A stretch of 64,000 nt of DNA from Linanthus parryae (taxonomy: Eukaryota > Streptophyta > Magnoliopsida > Ericales > Polemoniaceae): the NCBI GenBank assembly GCA_023055425.1, contig JALGPY010000007.1:87135136-87199135 (forward strand), given 5' to 3'. Below the pieces are notes generated by a model. It saw nothing but the letters and a program-made list of their open reading frames with translations. It was not told the origin of the DNA and did not search any database. Positions 48,421-58,700 of the stretch are shown here, in pieces (the first letter of the stretch is position 1; each line of letters begins with the position of its first letter). The position numbers and the translations under genes are program-made.

Positions 48421-51295
48421 AGTTGTATTAGCGCCAAGTTGTTGGATTTGGGTTTTCTGGTGACGAGTTATAGCGAATTCGTGTGAGATGAGTTATAGCG
48501 AACTATCGGGCTCGTTGTTGGAGAAGAAATTGATTTCATGCTATGGAGCATGTTGGTGAACATATGTTTCGGCGTGAAAGAGATCAAGCAAATCTAACTT
48601 GTTGTTGTTTCCGGCACGAATCTTGCGGTTTAAGCGCATCTGGCGTTCTGGCGATTTGGCGTTCAGGCGCAAATGGGCTTCCAGCATGGAGTATTGAGCA
48701 CGTGGATCTTGTTATGGCCGCTAGGAGGATTCAAGTCAAGGTGGAGACAACTCAAGTCAACTGATGGATTTTGCTCCTGGCATGGAGGAATTGATGCGGG
48801 TTGTTGATATGAGATTTGCTTTGTAGCGCATTATTGGGCGTGCATCGTTGATTGCATGTTGTTGGTCAAGCATTGTTTGGTCGGTTTGCGCATTGGTACG
48901 GTTCTTGGTTGCGAAATTGGTATGACATCGAGCATAATCTGGTAGATTAGGGGTTTACCTCAATCGCACTGACTAGTGACAATCACTAGCGCAGAAAAGA
49001 TGAGGTGCCTCTACGGTATCCACATGAATCGCAGGTGAAGCATTCATAATGTACAAAAGGAGATAAGGTTACCTTGATAGTCTGACTGATCACTGCGTAG
49101 AATTTATTTCTACGACTCAACAGATATCCACACCGTAGGATCGCCAACTATAACTCCCTCTAGTGTTTGTGCTTGCAGTGTAGAAGACGGATGAATCATC
49201 ATTAAGGAGCTTAATCCAATCAAGCGTGAAGTGCAACAATGGAGGAGGAGGGTTTCAGCTTCTCTTTGTGCCGTCGGCCCTAGGGAGGTTCGGTCCTATC
49301 TTTTATCTTCTCTCTCTTTCTCTAATTACTTTATCTAATGAAATATTAGGCTTGGACTAAGATTTTATAATTAACAAATCTTTATATTAATTACAAAATT
49401 GCCCTACTATTAATCTAACCATACTTGGGTTAGTCCAATACTATTCCGATCCATTGTAAAAAAACAAAACTTTTTATCAATAGTTAGCATGTCATGTGAT
49501 TGTATGTCATGTTATTTCAATAAATTCCAAAATGAAAATGCAATTAGACTACTCGCGAGTGTACACTTTCAGTTGCTTCAGTAAACTAGATATTTGTGAT
49601 TGGTACTAACCTCCATGATTTTCACATAAAGTGATTTATACGAACGTACCGTAACTAGTTACTAATTTAAAAATGTTTCTATTCACTTTGTAGTCTTCTA
49701 GACCTAACGAAATATCACAATCACTTTTAACAAAGAGAGGATTTGTTGGTCATAACTACAGTTAAAACCATGAGAAATATTGATGTCATTTAGGCATCAT
49801 ATGCACTATAGCATATTCCTCTTTCAATAGTCTCACAAATTCAACCATTAGCGTGCAGACATTTGAATATATTGTTCTATACGAAAATGTATGCTATAGG
49901 CATCTAATGTACTTAAATTACTTCCCAAATATGCTCTATGCATTAACTGAAGAGATCGTGTATATGTACACACACAATTGTTGACTTTGATTTTCGCCAA
50001 TATATAGTTAACACAATTTCACTTATAGTGGCGTAAAGAAATCATATGATTTCAAGCGCTTTTCCAATTAAAGTATCATCAACCATAAGATCGTGAGATT
50101 ATTCTCAAATTAGGTACCTTAGCTTCTTCAAAAGCTTCATTCCTCTTCAAGGGATATTTGTTTTCCAACGTTGGATTTGATCTAATGCAGATGATATCAT
50201 TTATTTTCTCATAAATCTTGATAATATGTCATATCTTTTGTTCTCAATTGGTACTTCAAATTGCACAAGATATGGTTGCTTTTGACATCCTCTTCTGGAG
50301 GATCATAATCTTTAAACAAGCAATCCTTACATGCTACTAGCATGCTATCAAACCAACTACTCATTAGTCAATTAGACTTCAGTCTATAATGGAACTTCTA
50401 ACTTTACGTCAGTATGACTAAATGTAAACAAGATGAACATAAAGTTCACGTCATGCAATCTTGTCTGTCTCGCCCTCATGATGTGAAAACTATGACCGTC
50501 ATAAATTCACAGCTTGTGCTTCCGGCAGAAAAAATCCACGAAGACATTAAGGTCACGTGATATAATTTATCTCTCGACGAGATATGACATGTCATAGTTC
50601 CATTTTTTTATGTTCTCATATTATTATTCATTGAGAAATATGTTATGATTCGCACTTCCTTCACGAAAGTGTGATGAGCTAATTTAGTCGTTCTCTCCGG
50701 AGAATGCAAAAGATAGAAATAATTCACAAAATATTAATCCTGCAAGGATTAGTATCGATCAATAAATCTCTCAAAATTGGATCATTATATCCTCCATCAA
50801 GCATAAATTATTCTTTGAATAATTATGATAACATGCTAGAATCAAAAACAAAATCTCCCGCAGAGGGAGGATAGCAAGTTTCATACTATTCGGGAGGATT
50901 CATACAATATTAAGAAGACTTCTACATGTATAATTGATAACATCGAAAACACTGTAGGGGTTGATTGATATAGCTCAATCTATTTTAGAGAATTTCAATG
51001 ACTATTTCTATCCATAAACATAATTTAGTCCACTATCTTGTAGACTATTTTTCCCATATACAATAATGGCATGCACTTCTGGGAATGCGGATCAATTTGT
51101 TCGGACATTTTGAGGGACTATACGTCATTAAAAAATATTTAGCATAATAGCAATATTTCTTCAAAATCACTTCATGGGCTTGATTATAATTTTAAATATT
51201 TTCTTGCGAATTGATACAAAAACACAACGCATCAACTAGGTGTTGGTTTGGCGATGTAACCCATCAGTACAGATTTGTTCACTCATCATGATATT
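48421..51295. other. X3 right part: LTR-C leader, reverse LTR fragment, unrecognised DNA
   Basis: 48436-48940 is the LTR-C leader (frame 48543-48764, unrecognised) and 48941-49560 is the reverse LTR-B relative. 49561-51295 is AT-rich DNA without a recognised gene. Confidence 0.45.
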
Positions 51296-51616
51296 TGTTG
51301 GTGTAGATGCCCTAGAGGCAATCTATTTTAGTGCGAACATTGTTTTTGGCTAGAATATTCATTTTATTATATAGAGTAATTAATATAATGATGTCTTTGG
51401 ATTGCAATTAATGTTATCTTTAGTTATCCCTAGTCAAGTATAATGGTTTGTTGACCGATCACTATGCATAGAGACTAGTATGTGGGTAGATTGATATGGA
51501 GATATCAAGTCTAACACATGGGTATGCATTAGGAGTAATTTCATACTCGATTGACCTACCACGAGAAGGCTACATAGAAGTTACGTGAATGTCACAAGTG
51601 CTTGACAATGGTGTTG

Positions 51617-51647
<31 letters not shown>

Positions 51648-51729
51648 GAAGTCACTAGATACTCTAGTTGTGAATTATTATGTTTTGATATCGTCAAAGG
51701 TTTCACCGTAACTGGACAACTATAAAGGC
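51296..51729 (+). repeat. LTR-B, left part, host of the copia insertion
   Basis: It starts TGTTGGTGTAGATGCCCTAG and runs to ACTATAAAGGC, where the copia element is inserted. The last five bases AAGGC are the target duplication. The related solo LTR shows the continuous sequence across this point (ACTATAAAGGTAG near 61379), and the other half resumes at 63270. It contains a run of 27 T at 51617-51643. Confidence 0.85.
51725..51729. repeat. target-site duplication AAGGC, left of copia
   Basis: AAGGC precedes TGAAAGACAG of the left LTR and recurs at 63270-63274 directly after the right LTR end. Confidence 0.88.
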
Positions 51730-52955
51730 TGAAAGACAGTATGTAGGCAATTAATACAGGATCAATACTCCAAAAGGGGGGAGGGGTTGAATAGAGTATG
51801 GAAACTTTTGCTAAAAGAGTGGTTTTCAAGCAAAGAGTAAAGATAAGAGGATGTTTCAAGGCCTTAAACATATATTCAAGCCTTTGAAAAATCAAACAGA
51901 TAGTAGGAAATATTATGATATTTTTCAAGTCCTTGGAAATCCTTTCAAGGTCTTAAGTGAAAACAAGTTTTGAAGCAGTTAACATAATGAGTATAGAAAA
52001 GATAATTAAATCTAAGAGAAACAGAGATTTTATAGAGTTCAGGATCTAATCCCTGCAGGATTTGCAACAAACTTCTTATTAATTAAAAGCTAAGCCCTAG
52101 ATCTCAAGCACACAGATTTCCTTACTCTGTTACAGCTTGTGTTTCTCACTAAACTATCAAGTACCTGCTCTAGCTAACTGGTTCAATAATAATCTCTTGT
52201 TCTTCAATTGAAAAACACCATGAGATCAAGATATAAATAGTATTAACAAAATGATATACAAATGAAGTAAAGAATGAAGAACAATGTAACACAGTTAAGT
52301 AGTTATGTCTGCAGTGCTCTTGTGAATTGGATTGGATTGAATAGATCTTCTTCGGTGTTTTTTTGCAATATTTGATAGATGTTTGAATCCCCGTAATGTT
52401 TGGTGCTTCAAATTTCCTCTCAACATCCTTTCTATCCTTCTAGTTTGAAAAGCAGAATATATAGAATCTTCTTAACAGAATTTCCTAAAAATTAGCAACA
52501 GATCTTTGACTCTTTAACAACTCAATTCCAACGGCCAGTTGCTTGATATCTTCCAAGATATTGATATGGTCTTCCATTTTTAGATCTTAGGAAAGTTCAT
52601 ACATATTTCCGTGATTGTAGGATTAATTTTTAAGCTGGATTACCTTATGCATATCAGTAAGTAAGGAAACATTTCCTAAAAAAAAGATAGCTAATAATAC
52701 CTGCATATACTTGGTGAAAGCAGTTCAATTAGCATGTAATAAAACATCAGCTTAGTTTGTCTCTCATCATCTAAACTAGCATGAACAAGGATAGGAGATT
52801 AAGATGATTTGAGGGATGAACTCCCCCTCAGGTCCTGCTTCTGTAAGATATTCAGTTTCAAGGCATTTAAAACAGTTTCTAAGCTTTGATACCAAAACTC
52901 AGTTTCAAGATTTTGAATTCTGTTTCAAGTCCTTGAAACAGGTTGTGAACTTACA
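51730..52955 (-). repeat. copia 3' LTR (left)
   Basis: 1,226 bp from TGAAAGACAGTATGTAGGC to GTGAACTTACA on the window strand. It pairs with 60571-63269 once the nested solo LTR is removed. The pair differs visibly along its length, so the insertion is clearly older than the LARD. Confidence 0.88.
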
Positions 52956-52970
52956 ATCTCCCCGTTGATG
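52956..52970 (-). promoter_or_regulatory. copia polypurine tract
   Basis: Minus-strand CATCAACGGGGAGAT ends at the TG of the 3' LTR. The same tract lies at 22596 and 37072 in fragments F1 and F2. Confidence 0.75.
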
Positions 52971-53346
52971 AAAGACAAAAATAATTAATCTGATTAACCC
53001 GAATTTCTTCAAGAAATAAACATTAGCAGTCCAGAAATAATAGATATAATAAATCAAACACTTATAAATCCTTATCCATGGCTTAGTCAAAAAACTGAGT
53101 TAACGAGAAACAAAGTCAACGTACTTATGCAGTTTACAAACCAACAGCTGCAACATCAAAACCAAAATAAAAAACTAAGTGTATCTCCTAAATTTCTACC
53201 CCTTCTTGACTTTCATCAATAAGGATGATAAAATTTTGGATCAAATTATTTTTGAAAATTGAAATAAAGTTTTGAAAGAGGAAGGATGATATCAAGGCTT
53301 TGAAAAGAGGTTCAAAGCTTTGAATGAAAGAAATAAAAGGCTAGAA

Positions 53347-55087
53347 TCAGGGTTTGGGGTCTTCATCTCCCTTAGGCTCTGCAGCTTCCTCTGATCACTT
53401 TATTCTTCATCCTCTCCATACTCTTGATGTTCTTCTTGTGCTTCTTCCTTACCAATCTCATCAGTAGCTACATCACCTTCAAACAGTTCTGCTGAAGTCA
53501 CAATTGTAGGAGTCATTGCTTTCTTTTTCTTCTGCTTCAATTATTTGAGAGGCAAGTCAGAGTCCACACTATCTTCTTCCTGTTCCCCATCTCCAGTAGC
53601 CTTTGCACCTGTTTTTGTATCCCCAGCACCCGGCTTTCTAGTACCCTTATCTCCATCTTTATCCTCAGTACTATGTTCATCAAACAAATGAGTAGTAGAA
53701 CCTGCCTTCTTTGATCCTTCTGTAACTTCAGCGACTTCCTCTTCCACATGATTAAAGTTGATACTTCTGAAGAAACTCTCAAGCATATACTTCATTTGTT
53801 AGAAATCAGTACCCAATTCATATTGATCATGCTTCAAATCATCCAAATCATTGTCAATGAAGTCTAACCTTTGAAGAACGGTGGATTGGTTTTGAAATTG
53901 AGAGGTCCATGCTCCTTTACTGGTTTTTACATCTCCAATCACTTGAAAAGACTTTTCATCAAGCATTCCAAAGCCAGTGGTGATTGTCTTTTTCCTATTA
54001 ACTGGTATTTCAAGGTGTTGAAAGAAGAGTGTAAGGAGTTGGCATAGGGTAAAGGATGTTTCCTTTTCTTGGTAAAGGAGTATAGCATGTGCTCCATCAC
54101 AATGCCTGAAAAATCAATCTCATAACCATGCATAAGTAGATACATCAAATAGAGTACCCTATCAGACAACAACTCTTTTGAATTATCCTTAGGTACTACA
54201 CACCTCATCATAATTGTGAACAAAATATTAGCTTCAACAATCAACACAGAGTGACTTAACTGTTTTGAGGTTGTAGCTACATTAGGCAAAAATAATTCAT
54301 ATTTAGTCAGCTTTAAAGCATCAATCTTACTAGGATGATTGTCCATATTGTACCTCTTTGGACATCCTAACAAATAGGCAAACTTAGAATGATCAAGCTC
54401 CATGTTAACCCCAGTAACCTTAGAAGATATGGTCAAGGCTAAAGATTTCCCCTGTTTCATATTCAAGTAGAACAGTCTGGTAAGCCTAGGGTAAGCAACT
54501 TCTGATGGATTAAGAATTTTCCAAAGAGAACTCAGTTTCAATCTCCTTATGCATTCTAAATTCATACCATTCAACATTATAGTACTGATCAACCTACAAT
54601 ATGCAACAGGAGTTGAAGCAAAACCATCAAACCAATTTCCTCAAGCAGAATGACTTATAAACCACTATTTAGAGAGATCTTTCTTACCAGGAGGGGATTT
54701 CTTTTCTGAGTAGATATGTATCTCTTTCCCAATGTCCTTCTCTGTTTCTTGAATCTCCATATCAGAAACCTTCTATTTTACTTTTTCTAATTTCTAAAGC
54801 TTTTTCTTCACCTTCTTAGGGCTTCGAAACTGAATCCCTTTCTGTTTCGCAGAACCACCTATTGGATCTGACTTCTTCTTCTTGCTTGAAGCAGCAGTGT
54901 GATCTTCCTTGACTTTCTTGCTCTGCTTATTTGGAGGAGGATAGGAGGGTTTAGGTGGACTAGGAGTTCTGTAACTAGCATCACTGATGGTTTGAACATC
55001 ATATTATGTAGTTTTTCTCTTATGCCATGTGCATTTCTTTGATCCACCAGCCATCTCGATTCTTTCAGAGTCTCTCTTTGTGCTCAT
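53347..55087 (-). pseudogene. accessory ORF with plant-transposon-protein domain, in the complete copia element
   Basis: This ORF of about 580 codons lies between pol and the 3' LTR, with the ATG at 55087 (MSTKRDSERIEMAGGSKK) and the stop at 53347. The N-terminal part is basic with Lys-rich runs (SSKKKKSDP, SPKKVKKKL), suggesting nuclear targeting. The middle (53939-54592, 217 codons open) contains LWKILNPSEVAYPRLTRLFY, SKVTGVNMELD, LLGCPKRY, VVPKDNSKELLSDRVLYLMY and GIVMEHML, the pattern of the 'putative plant transposon protein' domain. The C-terminal part is acidic. The best-preserved copy, but with stops near 55019, 54800, 54680 and 53938. No signal peptide or membrane helix, so not envelope-like. 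Its role in the element is unknown. Confidence 0.7.
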
Positions 55088-55557
55088 TAGGGTTTGGGGA
55101 TGTTTAGAAGAGAGAGACTAGAGTGAAGAATATGAGAGATAAGAGAGAAGATAAATACTAGTGAGTTTGAGTTTGATAAGGAAAGTGAATATTTCCTGAA
55201 TATTGGAAGAAGGAAGATTGAGTAAAATTCAAACTCGGTGCGTGGCGTGTGGAAGGAAATAAAATAACATTAATTTGAAAAAAGATTCGATTTAGAGGGA
55301 AAAAACAATGTTAGGCAATTATCTATAGAGATAACACCCAGCATTAGAGACCCATCCATTGACTACTTGAAAAACTGTAGTACTGAAAGCATATAAGATC
55401 AAGGCTTTGAAAATATTTTCAAGGATTTGAATGGCTTTTCAAGGCTTTGAAAATCTTTTCAAAATATTAAAACACACCAACCTTACCTGATACTCCACCA
55501 AACCAGTGCTTCCTTGTTTAACATGCCCAGGTCTAATCTCAGGGCCGTGAATCTATC
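55088..55557 (-). other. untranslated region between pol and accessory ORF
   Basis: No coding reading. Around 55400-55460 there are four consecutive CAAGG(C/A)TTTGAA / TTTTCAAGGC units forming nested imperfect palindromes. Confidence 0.6.
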
Positions 55558-56437
55558 TTATGGCAAAGGCTTAATGAAGATCTTTGCAAAAATGCATGTT
55601 AGTAGGCACAAATGATAAAGACACATCAGCTTTCTCCACATGATCTCTGATGAAATGGTGTTTGACATATGTGTGTTTAGTTCTGGAGTGCTGAATTGGA
55701 TTCTTAGTGATTGAAATTGCACTAGTTTTGTCACATTTGATTGCATTATCTATGAAGTCATAAGCCAAGCTTCTCATTTGTTGAGCTATCCACAACACTT
55801 AAGAGCAGCAATCTCCAGCTGCTATGTATTCAACTTCTGCTGTTGATAGAGCTACTAAATATTTCTTCTTAGAATGCCAGCTTATCAGGGATGATCGAAG
55901 GAACTGGCAACACACTGAAGTGCTTTTTCTATTAACTTTGTAGCCTGCAAAATCATCATCTAAAATTCCATACAGAGAGAAGTTAGATTGTTTAGGATAC
56001 CAAAGCCCTAAGTCTTCGGTATCATTGAAGTATTTAAAGATTCTTTTTACAACCAATGAGTGTGATTCTTTAGGAACAACTTTAAATCTAGCACACATAT
56101 AGACACTAAACATGATATTTGGCCTGCTTGCAGTTAAATAAACTAGTGAACCAATCATACCTCTGTATTCTTTCTGGTTCACACTCTTACCATTCTGATC
56201 TTTGTGTAAAGACAATGTAGAACTCATGGGAGTTTTAGCATAATTGGATTGAGACAAGTTATACATGTTCAGCAGATCCTTGGTGTACTTACTTTGATGT
56301 AGAAAAATTCTCTTCTTCATTTGTTGCACATGAAGTCCTAGAAAGAATTGTAACTCTCCCGTCAAGGTCATTTCAAATTCCCTGCTCATAGGACTTGAGA
56401 AATCTTTGGAAATAGAATCATTAGTAGAACTAAACAT
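55558..56437 (-). pseudogene. copia RNase H and end of RT
   Basis: The open frame 55799-56437 begins FSSTNDSISKDFSS (RT thumb/connection). It reads ELQFFLGLHVQQ, YRGMIGSLVYLTASRPNIMF, LDDDFAGYKVNRKSTS and STAEVEYIAAGDCCS. After a stop the frame continues with VLWIAQQM, IKCDKTSAISITKNP and [10 protein letters not shown]. RNase H acidic residues are visible in DDDFAG, AEVEY and KCDKT. This is the last domain of a copia polyprotein. The stop between CCS and VLW prevents a full product. Confidence 0.88.
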
Positions 56438-57010
56438 ATATATGAACTACGCAAATGTCTTCCTCACGAGTCTTTATGAAAAGGGTTTTATCAACCGTGC
56501 CTCCTTTGAAACCATTTTCAAGCAGAAATTTTGACAATCTTTCATACCAAACTGTGGGAGCTTGTTTCAAACCATAAAGGGCCTTTTCAAGTTTATAAAC
56601 ATAGTTGGGAAACTCAAAACTTTCAAATCCAAGTTTTTGAGAAAATTAAACTTCCTCTTGCAGATAGCCATTCAAAAATGCTTATTTAACATCCATTAGA
56701 AAAAGTTTGATTTTTATGAGATGAAAAGCAAGTAAGATTCTAATTGTTTCCAACCTTGCTACATGAGAAAAATTCTCCTCATAGTCTATACCATCTTCGT
56801 GATTGTATCCTTGAGCTACTAATCTCGCTTTATTTCTCATTACCTTACAACCTTCATCCAAATTTTTTCTGAACACACACCTTATTCCAATCACAGACTG
56901 ATCTTAGGGAGGAGGAACTAGGTTCCACACCTTGTTCCTCTCAAATTCACTCATCTCACTTTGCATAGCTATAATCTAGTCTGCCTCTTGAAGTGCTTCA
57001 TTAACATTAT
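56438..57010 (-). pseudogene. copia reverse transcriptase, catalytic box missing
   Basis: Readings include FERNKVWNLVPPP, a frame at 56682-56894 with NKARLVAQGYNHEDGIDYEE, then FLNGYLQEEV, YVYKLEKALYGLKQAPTVWY and ICVVHIYV. These are the conserved RT blocks of Ty1/copia. The Tyr-x-Asp-Asp catalytic box expected straight after HIYV is absent: the sequence jumps near 56437 to FSSTNDS with a frame change. Stops also occur after MDVK and QEEV. Enzymatically dead. Confidence 0.88.
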
Positions 57011-57375
57011 TGGGTTCTGTAAGAGAAACAAAAGAATTAAAAGTGCACAAGTTCTTTGATTGAGACCTTGTTTGTGTACCAGTGGATGGATCAGAAATGA
57101 TACTTTCTGCTAGATGAGCAGATAGATATCAAAAAAAAAAATTCTAGGTGTTGAGGATTCATGTTCTCTAGGAATCTTTTCAAGACCTTGAGATCTTGAT
57201 GTAGTGGCTTCACCACTCTGTGTTTCTTGAGATTCTGTTTCAAGGCTTTGAAAGCTATTTTCAAGGCCTTGAAAACTTTGCCTTTTTTCCTGCAAGTTAC
57301 TCTTGGAACCATTTTCTGGATCTGTTTCACCTTCTGATTCAAGCTTGTTCAGATTTAGATCTGCAAAACCATCAC
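57011..57375 (-). pseudogene. integrase-RT linker with CAAGGC/TTGAAA repeats
   Basis: A linker of the polyprotein, reading GLENSFQSLETESQETQ in one frame and KVFKALKIAFKALKQN in another. The repeated peptide comes from repeated DNA (TTTCAAGGCTTTGAAA at about 57238 and TTTTCAAGGCCTTGAAAAC at about 57256). Confidence 0.65.
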
Positions 57376-58260
57376 TCAAAGAACCATCGTAGCCTTCATA
57401 AAAAGTGACATGTATACTTCCTTAAAAAGATTTTTAATTTTATTGTAAACCCTATAAGCCTTGCTAGTTACTAAAAAACAAAGAAATATACCTTCATCAC
57501 TACTGGAATCAAATATACCAAGGTTGTCCTTACCATTTTTGTGTACAAAACAAGTACAACCAAAAGGTTTGAAGCAAGATATGTTTGGCTTTATTTGTTT
57601 GAAGAGGTCATAGGGAGTTTTCTTCAGAATAAGCCTGATTAAGAATCCGTTCAAAATGTAGTTTGTTGTGTTTACAGCCTCTTCCCTAAAGGATTTTGGC
57701 AACTTATTCTCTAGAAGCATTTTCCTAGACATGTCCTCAAGTGTCTTCTTCTTTCTTTCAACAACACCATTCTATTTAGGAGTTCTAGGAGCAAAGAAGT
57801 TATGAGAGATACCAACTTTAGCACAAAATAAATCAAACTTTAGTTGATCAAACTCTCTGCCATGATCACTCCTAATAGAAACAATATGCATGTTTTTCAA
57901 GGTTTGAAGCTCTTTACAAAGTTTTGAAAATTCAGATAGAGCCTCAGTCTTATCTTTCAGAAACATAACCTAAGTAAATATAGAGTAATCATCTACAAAA
58001 ACCAGCATGTACCTCTTACCCTTTGGAGTTGGAACTCTCATAGGACAAAGAAAATCGATATGCAATAGCTCTAGTTTTACTTACAAAGTTCTTTGGCTTG
58101 AAGGAGCTCTTTGGCCGCTTACCTTGTGCACAAGCCTAACATACCTCTTCATCCTTGAACTGGATCGAAGGCACACCTCTGACAAGGTATTTAGAAACCA
58201 GTTTTTTGAATTTATGTAGACTAATGTGTCCAAGCTTTCTGTGCTAAAGCTTTGAATCCT
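57376..58260 (-). pseudogene. copia integrase
   Basis: In order: zinc-binding part HRKLGH ... FKDEEVC, stop, ACAQGK (an HHCC finger with stops in place of a Trp before HRKLGH and inside the Cys pair); catalytic core MLVF/MFLKDKTEALSEF, SIRSDHGREFD (catalytic Asp) and NGVVERK (catalytic Glu) after a stop in PK-stop-NG; then the C-terminal part CFKPFGCTCFVHKNGKDNLG and SDEGIFL (open frame 57376-57732). Domain order before RT confirms copia. Confidence 0.88.
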
Positions 58261-58700
58261 CTTTCAAGGCCTTGAGACACTTCAGACTTTCTCCTGCAAC
58301 TTTGTTAGTACTAAATAGTTTACATTGTTTGACTTAGAAGCAGTAAGGATGCAGTTGCCAGATTGTTCATCTTGCACCACACATTTTTCTTTGTTAAATA
58401 CAACTTTATTACCCTGGTCACACAGTTGTAAGACACTAAGCAAGTTAAACTTTAAACCATCTACAGGATATACATCAGAGATAGAGTTTCAGAACCATTA
58501 ACAACTTTATCAATACCTATGATATTGCATTTGCCTTTTTCACTAAGTGTGATTGTTCCTGCCGATTGTTCTTTCCATTATGAGAAAAAAGACTTTTTTC
58601 CACTCATGTGTTTGGAGCAACCACTATCCATAATCAATCTTTGTTCTTTTCTCTTGGTGAGAACCTCCAAACACCATCCATTGCCTTACCCACTTGTTTG
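58261..58700 (-). pseudogene. copia aspartic protease
   Basis: On the minus strand about 58645-58600 reads LIMDSGCSKHMSG, the D-S-G active site of copia proteases in its usual context, followed by GTITLSEKGKCNIIGIDKV. A stop soon after the active site and later frameshifts break it. Confidence 0.8.

Larger units (their letters stand above)
40313..56183. repeat. tandem block, copy 3 (ancestral-like)
   Basis: X3 (40313-51295), LTR-B left part (51296-51729) and the 3' part of the complete copia element up to the point (56183) where the other copies stop. It lacks the LTR-B/copia deletion of copies 1 and 2. Beyond 56183 the copia element simply continues, so this copy preserves the original arrangement. 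Confidence 0.88.

Noticed and set aside
53939..54592. Accessory ORF as a retroviral-type envelope gene
   Set aside because: Position fits, but there is no signal peptide, no membrane helix and no coiled-coil fusion region; the core matches a plant-transposon-protein pattern.
10872..56183. Centromeric or subtelomeric satellite array
   Set aside because: The repeat unit is about 14.5 kb and composed of nested transposons and gene fragments with a traceable duplication junction, not a short homogenised monomer.
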